A stretch of 64,000 nt of DNA from Hymenobacter guriensis (GTDB lineage: Bacteria; Bacteroidota; Bacteroidia; Cytophagales; Hymenobacteraceae), in assembly GCF_015773195.1 (NCBI RefSeq), contig NZ_JADWYK010000002.1:372001-436000 (forward strand), written 5' to 3'. The position numbers and the translations under genes are program-made. The notes under the pieces are model-generated. The model was not told where the DNA came from. It saw only the letters and a program-made list of their open reading frames with translations, and made no database searches. Below are positions 54,793 to 64,000 of the stretch, piece after piece. Each line of letters begins with the position of its first letter. Positions within the stretch are counted from its first letter, which is position 1.

Positions 54793-55221
54793 TTACTTTT
54801 TCTTGCCGGGTGCGGGTTTGCCGCCTTTGCCGGTAGCCACGGGCTGACCGGGCTTCGGACGCTTGGCGCCGTATTTCGAGCGACGCTGCAGACGGCCGTT
54901 TACGCCGGCGGTGTCCAGGGCGCCCCGGATGATGTGGTAGCGTACGCCGGGAAGATCTTTCACACGGCCGCCACGAATCAGCACGATGCTGTGCTCCTGC
55001 AGGTTGTGGCCTTCACCAGGGATGTAGGCATTCACTTCTTTGCCGTTGGTGAGGCGCACGCGGGCCACTTTGCGCATAGCCGAGTTCGGCTTCTTAGGCG
55101 TGGTGGTGTACACACGGGTGCAAACGCCACGGCGCTGCGGGCACGAGTCAAGAGCCGGCGACTTCGACTTGGTCGTCAGCTTCTCGCGGCCTTTTCGTAC
55201 TAACTGGTTGATGGTAGGCAT
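54793..55221 (-). CDS. rpsL: 30S ribosomal protein S12
   Basis: 142 residues; [40 protein letters not shown] with the Lys of the streptomycin-sensitive form, and [20 protein letters not shown]. The C-terminal end [20 protein letters not shown] is a short basic extension. S12 monitors decoding. First gene of the str block, with a well-formed promoter upstream. Confidence 0.98.
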   Translation of the reverse strand: MPTINQLVRKGREKLTTKSKSPALDSCPQRRGVCTRVYTTTPKKPNSAMRKVARVRLTNGKEVNAYIPGEGHNLQEHSIVLIRGGRVKDLPGVRYHIIRGALDTAGVNGRLQRRSKYGAKRPKPGQPVATGKGGKPAPGKKK

Positions 55222-55270
55222 TTACGGAATGGTTTGTCTAGGGGGGTTCACTCCCAAAAAATTAGGCTTG

Positions 55271-55302
55271 CAAAGGTATCGACTTGCTTTTGAAATAGCA
55301 AA
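55271..55302 (-). promoter_or_regulatory. Bacteroidota-type promoter of the rpsL operon
   Basis: On the minus strand TTTG (55,299-55,302) is followed after 20 bp by TACCTTTG (55,271-55,278), matching both the -33 and -7 elements of Bacteroidota sigma-A promoters at the normal spacing. The rpsL ATG follows about 50 nt downstream. Confidence 0.8.
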
Positions 55303-55389
55303 CAGGTTGAAATAGTTAATTTTAGGAATTCGGCACGGCCCAGCCCCTGCCTGAAAATCGGCCGACGGCTGCACATAGGCGCCAACAAA

Positions 55390-55418
55390 AAAGGCTTCTG
55401 CAGGGTGCAGAAGCCTTT
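55390..55418 (-). terminator. Intrinsic terminator after the DUF3467 gene
   Basis: AAAGGCTTCTGCA (55,390-55,402) pairs with TGCAGAAGCCTTT (55,406-55,418), loop GGG. On the minus strand it ends in a run of T (TTTTTTG). It isolates the DUF3467 gene from the str operon. Confidence 0.92.
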
Positions 55419-55436
55419 CCTGGGATAGGGGTTTGA

Positions 55437-55772
55437 CTATGCCTCCCCCATCGTGCCGCCGAAGCCCATGGGGTAGCTCGGCGAATCGTTCTGCACTTTC
55501 ACTGGTCCGAACGTCTGCTCGAACCGCTCAATGTTTTCCTGCAGGGCCGACAGCAGCCGCTTGGCGTGCTCCGGCGTGAGGATAACACGGGACTTCACCT
55601 TGGCTTTTGGCAGCCCTGGCATCAGCCGGATAAAGTCGATGACAAACTCGCTGCTGCTGTGCGCAATCATGGCCAGGTTGGCGTACTCGCCCTCGGCTAT
55701 GGCTTCCGACAGCTCAATGTTGATGGCGTTCGGGTCCTGGGGTATGTTGGGGTCGGTTGGTTGCTGGGCCAT
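55437..55772 (-). CDS. DUF3467 domain protein
   Basis: The 111-residue soluble protein contains INIELSEAIAEGEYANLAMI, HSSSEFVIDFIRLMPGLPKA and KVKSRVILTPEHAKRLLSAL, the DUF3467 pattern, followed by an acidic/Gly tail. The function is unknown. In Bacteroidota this gene typically stands just downstream of rpoC, as here, which hints at a link to transcription or expression. In this window a small frameshifted gene and a terminator lie between the two. Confidence 0.9.
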   Translation of the reverse strand: MAQQPTDPNIPQDPNAINIELSEAIAEGEYANLAMIAHSSSEFVIDFIRLMPGLPKAKVKSRVILTPEHAKRLLSALQENIERFEQTFGPVKVQNDSPSYPMGFGGTMGEA

Positions 55773-55841
55773 TACGTATTGTGTAGTTCAGAAATGCTAA
55801 AAGCCTACTTCTATACGAAGCAAAATAGTAAAGGCTTGCCT

Positions 55842-56146
55842 TTACTTATACTTAGTCCACTTAATGAACCGCGAAAATGCTTTATATATACCGAATAGTA
55901 GTGGTGAAGCAAGTATAAGCATTTCTCCCCAGCCACTACTATCCCAAAATGTTGTTGAGGTGAGAGCTAAAACCCAAGCAAGTATTAATCCTGTAATGCG
56001 TAGAATTAGGTTTTTTTTAGTATCAGGAATAGAGCTGAAGCGCCCGCAATAGCAAACACAAATTTTATTATCGATCCTGCAAAATCAAGGAAAGACGTAT
56101 CAAGCAGAAATATAGTGCTAATCATAAGTTCAGGAGCCATGTGCAT
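55842..56146 (-). pseudogene. Small membrane protein gene interrupted by (or using) a -1 frameshift at A8
   Basis: On the minus strand an ORF starts at 56,146 (MHMAPELM; or 56,140) and stops at 56,006 after 44-46 residues ending LFLILKKT. Just before the stop is CTA AAA AAA ACC, an A-run of eight (56,011-56,018). A -1 shift there continues for 54 more codons (KKNLILRITGLILAWVLALT ... WGEMLILASPLLFGIYKAFS ... KWTKYK) to a TAA at 55,842. The joined product of about 100 residues has three hydrophobic helices and no stop codons, so both halves clearly belong together. It may be a pseudogene, a sequencing slip in the homopolymer, or programmed -1 frameshifting at A_AAA_AAA. The DNA is AT-rich compared with rpoC and DUF3467. 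A 9-bp hairpin (55,827-55,846) overlaps the final stop. Confidence 0.7.
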
Positions 56147-56173
56147 TCAATTTATGAAAGCTAAAAAGAAAAA

Positions 56174-56197
56174 GCCGGCCGAATTGCTTCGGCCGGC
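56174..56197 (-). terminator. Intrinsic terminator of rpoBC
   Basis: GCCGGCCGAA (56,174-56,183) pairs perfectly with TTCGGCCGGC (56,188-56,197), tetraloop TTGC; on the minus strand it is followed by TTTTTCTTTTT. It lies 25 bp after the rpoC stop codon. Confidence 0.95.
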
Positions 56198-56222
56198 CTT
56201 CCCTCTACTTACAACTTAACGC

Positions 56223-60569
<4,347 letters not shown>

Positions 60570-60916
60570 GTAATAAGCTGTTAGCTGTTGGCTTGTGGCT
60601 GTTGATTGGTTCCGCCGGTCTTAAGACAAGTCGGAAGGAATCGAACAGTTCGACTCTGCGAAAAGTGCTCTGCGGGTCGGATAGGTACGCCGCGCAGTAG
60701 GTTTTGCTAGGTCTGATTGGGTACTGGCTCGGGTTTGGGCAAACCCGAACATATGTGCGGCCACTTGCTGCCAGAGGTTGATGCCGTGCTGACCATATCT
60801 CGGAACGGCGCCGGCGGCAGGTGTTATCGGTTTCCCGAACCGCGTACTCTGTATTATAGAAAGACCTGAAAAGTGGCTGCCGATACCGAAGCACCCGCAG
60901 CCACCATTTTCAAATC
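60570..60916. other. Long gap between rpoB and rpoC
   Basis: 347 bp without a convincing gene. It contains tandem AGCTGTT/GGCTGTTG words at 60,577-60,608 next to the rpoC start (a single arm, no complementary partner found) and a perfect hairpin CGGGTTTG-GG-CAAACCCG at 60,730-60,747. A short minus-strand ORF crosses it but is not conserved-looking. No exact TAnnTTTG word was seen. Confidence 0.6.
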
Positions 60917-63900
60917 TTAGTCAAGCGTGATTTCCAGGGCCAAACCCCGTAGCTCGTGGATGAGTACGTTGAATGACTCGGGGATATTTGGCTTGGGCAG
61001 CACGTCGCCTTTTACAATGGCTTCGTACGCTTTAGCGCGGCCTACCACGTCATCCGACTTCACCGTGAGGATTTCCTGCAGCACGTTGGACGCCCCGAAG
61101 GCCTCCAGCGCCCATACTTCCATCTCACCGAAGCGCTGACCACCGAACTGCGCCTTACCACCCAGCGGCTGCTGCGTGATGAGCGAGTACGGCCCGATGG
61201 AACGGGCGTGCATCTTATCATCAACCAGGTGACCCAGCTTCAGCATGTAGATAACACCCACTGTTACCGGCTGGTCGAAACGCTGACCCGTCAGACCGTC
61301 GTGCAGGTACGCGCGGCCGAAAGTGGGCAACCCAGCTTCCGTCAGTTCCTTCGATACTTCCTCTTCGGTAGCACCATCGAAAATGGGGGTAGCGTAGGTG
61401 CGACCCAGCTTGAGGCCGGCCCAGCCCAGTACGGTCTCGTAGATCTGACCGATGTTCATCCGGCTTGGTACACCCAGCGGGTTGAGCACGATGTCCATCG
61501 GGGTGCCGTCGGGTAGGAAAGGCATGTCCTCATCGCGCACGATGCGGGCTACTACCCCTTTGTTACCGTGACGACCAGCCATTTTATCACCCACCTTCAG
61601 CTTGCGCTTCTTGGCGATGTAAACTTTGGCCAGCTGCACGATACCGGCGGGCAGTTCGTCGCCTACTTCCAGCGTGAACCGGTCGCGCTTGAAGCGGGCC
61701 GTGATGGTGTTGCGCTTCTTGGCGTAGTTCTTCACCAAGTCGGTCACCATAGCATTCACGCGGGCGTCGGCGGTCCAGCCTTCCAGCACGAGGTCTTTGA
61801 ACATGTTCACCTCCTCGGGCACAGCGTAGTTGCTTTCGTCCTTATAGGGGTTCTTATCGGGGAACAGGTTTTCGGCAATGTTCTTCTTGCCGAATTTCAC
61901 ACCCTTCGAGATGATTTCGTCGCCGAACTTGTGCTTTACGCCCTGGGAGGTTTTGCCTTCCAGCAGCTGCACCAGCTTGTCCACCATCACGGCTTTGATG
62001 CCGCGCAGCTCACGAGCGTACGTATCCTTCAGCTCTTCTACTTCCTTCTTCGACTTGGCCCGGAGGTTTTTGTCTTTTTTCGGACGCGAGAATAGCTTGG
62101 TCCCGATAACCACCCCGTTCAGGGACGGTGGCGCCTTAAGGGAGGCATCCTTCACGTCGCCGGCTTTGTCGCCGAAGATGGCACGCAGCAGCTTCTCTTC
62201 CGGGGTCGGGTCGGTTTCGCCCTTGGGCGTAATCTTACCGATGAGGATGTCGCCTTCGCGAACCTCCGCCCCCAGACGGATGATGCCGTTGTCGTCGAGG
62301 TTGCGCACGGCTTCTTCGCTCACGTTCGGAATTTCCGAGGTCAGCTCTTCTTCGCCGCGCTTGGTCTCGCGCACTTCCAGCTCAAACTCCTCAATGTGAA
62401 TCGAGGTGAAAATGTCGTCGCGCACTACTTTCTCCGAAATGACAATGGCATCCTCGAAGTTGTAGCCCTGCCACGGCATGAACGCCACCTGCATGTTCCG
62501 GCCCAGGGCCAGCTCACCTTTGTTGGTGCCGTAGCCTTCGCACAGTACTTGGCCCTTGCTTACCCGCTCACCCTTCTTCACGAGGGGCGTCAGGTTGATG
62601 CAGGTGTCCTGGTTGGTGCGGCGGAACTTGATCAGGTCGTACGAAATCTTCTCAGCGTCGAAGCTTACGAGGATGTCGTCTTCCGTCAGGTCGTACTTCA
62701 CTACGATGCGGTTTGCATCTACGTAGTCGATTACGCCGTCGCCTTCGGCTACTACCAGCGTACGGGAGTCGGTAGCCACGCGGCCTTCCAGCCCGGTGCC
62801 TACGATGGGAGCTTCGGCTTTCAACAGCGGTACGGCCTGACGTTGCATGTTCGAGCCCATCAGGGCACGGTTAGCATCGTCGTGCTCCAGGAACGGAATC
62901 AGCGAAGCAGCCACCGACACAATCTGGTTCGGGGCCACGTCCATGTAGCTGTATTCGCCGGGGCCTACTACCGGGAAGTCACCTTCGAAACGGCCTTTTA
63001 CCAGTTCGTTGATGAAGTTGCCCTGCTCATCGATGCGGGCGTTAGCCTGTGCAATGTGGTGGGTGTCTTCTTCCTCGGCCGTCAGGTACTTCACGTTCTC
63101 CGTGGTGTCTACCTTGCCGTTTTCCACGGTGCGGTAGGGAGTTTCGATGAAGCCCATCGAGTTCACGCGGGCATGCACGCAAAGCGACGAAATCAGACCG
63201 ATGTTCGGGCCTTCCGGCGTTTCGATGGTGCAGAGGCGGCCGTAGTGCGTGTAGTGTACGTCACGTACTTCGAAACCAGCCCGCTCGCGGGACAGACCTC
63301 CTGGCCCCAGTGCCGATACACGACGCTTGTGCGTCACCTCGGCCAGCGGGTTGGTTTGGTCCATGAACTGCGACAACTGGTTGGTGCCGAAGAACGAGTT
63401 GATAACCGACGACAGCGTGCGGGCGTTGATCAGGTCAACGGGCTTGAAGTCCTCGTTGTCACGCACGTTCATGCGCTCCTTGATGGTACGCGCCATCCGG
63501 GCAAGACCCACGCCGAACTGGGCGTAGAGCTGCTCCCCTACCGTGCGCACGCGGCGGTTGCTCAAGTGGTCAATGTCATCGACAATGGCCTTAGAGTTGA
63601 TCAGACCGATCAGGTATTTCACGATGAGAACAATGTCCTCATTCGTTAGTACGCGGGCATCCCAGCCGGTGTCGATACCCAGCTTTTTGTTGATGCGGTA
63701 ACGGCCTACGTCGCCGAGGTCGTAGCGCTTGTCCGAGAAAAACAGCTTCTGGATGATGTCACGGGCAGTTTCTTCGTCGGGCGCTTCGGTATTCCGCAGC
63801 TGACGGTAGATCTGCTCCACAGCTTCCTTCTCCGAGTTGGAGTTGTCTTTCTGCAGCGTGTTGTAGATGATGGCGAAGTCGGCGATGTTGACATTCTCGC

Positions 63901-64000
63901 GGTGCAGGATAACCGATTTGGCTCCGGCATTTAGGATGGTGTCAATATCTTCTTCCTCGATGGTCGAGTCGCGCTCCAAAAGCACTTCGTTCCGGTCGAT
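60917..64000 (-). CDS. rpoB: RNA polymerase beta subunit (5' end outside window)
   Basis: The frame is open to the right edge, so 1027 C-terminal residues of about 1290 are visible and the N-terminal part including the start is missing. Visible regions: rifampicin pocket [20 protein letters not shown] and [20 protein letters not shown], the [20 protein letters not shown] stretch, the [12 protein letters not shown] region and the C-terminal clamp motif [20 protein letters not shown]. The rifampicin-region residues look wild type (D in FMDQTN, H in THKRR, S in RVSALG). First gene visible of the expression cluster. Confidence 0.98.
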   Translation of the reverse strand: MDRNEVLLERDSTIEEEDIDTILNAGAKSVILHRENVNIADFAIIYNTLQKDNSNSEKEAVEQIYRQLRNTEAPDEETARDIIQKLFFSDKRYDLGDVGRYRINKKLGIDTGWDARVLTNEDIVLIVKYLIGLINSKAIVDDIDHLSNRRVRTVGEQLYAQFGVGLARMARTIKERMNVRDNEDFKPVDLINARTLSSVINSFFGTNQLSQFMDQTNPLAEVTHKRRVSALGPGGLSRERAGFEVRDVHYTHYGRLCTIETPEGPNIGLISSLCVHARVNSMGFIETPYRTVENGKVDTTENVKYLTAEEEDTHHIAQANARIDEQGNFINELVKGRFEGDFPVVGPGEYSYMDVAPNQIVSVAASLIPFLEHDDANRALMGSNMQRQAVPLLKAEAPIVGTGLEGRVATDSRTLVVAEGDGVIDYVDANRIVVKYDLTEDDILVSFDAEKISYDLIKFRRTNQDTCINLTPLVKKGERVSKGQVLCEGYGTNKGELALGRNMQVAFMPWQGYNFEDAIVISEKVVRDDIFTSIHIEEFELEVRETKRGEEELTSEIPNVSEEAVRNLDDNGIIRLGAEVREGDILIGKITPKGETDPTPEEKLLRAIFGDKAGDVKDASLKAPPSLNGVVIGTKLFSRPKKDKNLRAKSKKEVEELKDTYARELRGIKAVMVDKLVQLLEGKTSQGVKHKFGDEIISKGVKFGKKNIAENLFPDKNPYKDESNYAVPEEVNMFKDLVLEGWTADARVNAMVTDLVKNYAKKRNTITARFKRDRFTLEVGDELPAGIVQLAKVYIAKKRKLKVGDKMAGRHGNKGVVARIVRDEDMPFLPDGTPMDIVLNPLGVPSRMNIGQIYETVLGWAGLKLGRTYATPIFDGATEEEVSKELTEAGLPTFGRAYLHDGLTGQRFDQPVTVGVIYMLKLGHLVDDKMHARSIGPYSLITQQPLGGKAQFGGQRFGEMEVWALEAFGASNVLQEILTVKSDDVVGRAKAYEAIVKGDVLPKPNIPESFNVLIHELRGLALEITLD

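Noticed and set aside
63330..63420. Possible rifampicin-resistance substitutions in rpoB
   Set aside because: The visible pocket residues (DQTN, THKRR, SALG) match the sensitive form.
62396..63649. 417-codon plus-strand ORF
   Set aside because: Antisense shadow of rpoB.

Overview
The window looks like chromosomal DNA of a GC-rich member of Bacteroidota, most likely Hymenobacter or a close relative (Hymenobacteraceae, Cytophagales). Reasons: two secreted proteins end in type IX secretion (T9SS) sorting domains, upstream gaps carry the Bacteroidota -7 promoter word TAnnTTTG, UDP-galactopyranose mutase is paired with a glycosyltransferase, rpoC is followed by a DUF3467 gene, and the protein sequences look Hymenobacter-like. 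The assignment is by inspection only.

Left part (1-34,589) is ordinary accessory and housekeeping sequence: a partial Hsp20-type gene; a minus-strand run deoC - SPOR-like lipoprotein - unknown - M20 amidohydrolase - DUF2490 behind secA; glf with a glycosyltransferase; GNAT acetyltransferase and dapF; a plus-strand set (SAM methyltransferase, Ppx/GppA phosphatase, Ldh-type dehydrogenase); a secreted GH13 amylase flanked by two L,D-transpeptidase paralogues and an AT-rich orphan gene; hscA and anmK; a 1580-residue CUB/CARDB adhesin-like T9SS protein; ftsB-like gene, enolase, a LytS/LytTR-type two-component pair and an EreA/ChaN-like secreted protein.

Right part (34,590-64,000) is a nearly continuous minus-strand gene-expression cluster. 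Read in transcription order it is rpoB (cut by the window edge), rpoC, a small frameshifted membrane gene, DUF3467, rpsL, rpsG, fusA, rpsJ, an O-antigen-ligase-like gene, then rplC-rplD-rplW-rplB-rpsS-rplV-rpsC-rplP-rpmC-rpsQ-rplN-rplX-rplE-rpsN-rpsH-rplF-rplR-rpsE-rpmD-rplO-secY-map-infA-rpmJ-rpsM-rpsK-rpsD-rpoA-rplQ. It is broken into transcription blocks by a terminator after rpsJ, a new promoter and leader hairpin before rplC, and a hairpin plus promoter-like word before rpsH.

The most interesting signals are: (1) about ten intergenic inverted repeats whose arms are built of short words that differ from locus to locus, all between same-direction genes; (2) a small three-helix membrane ORF after rpoBC that needs a -1 shift at a run of eight A; (3) an envelope-polysaccharide gene inserted between rpsJ and rplC; (4) RGG/GGND-rich low-complexity tails on both S3 and S5, which meet at the mRNA entry of the ribosome; (5) TAnnTTTG elements only 5-6 nt before start codons, suggesting leaderless transcripts. 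No tRNA, rRNA, CRISPR array, insertion sequence or prophage was seen.
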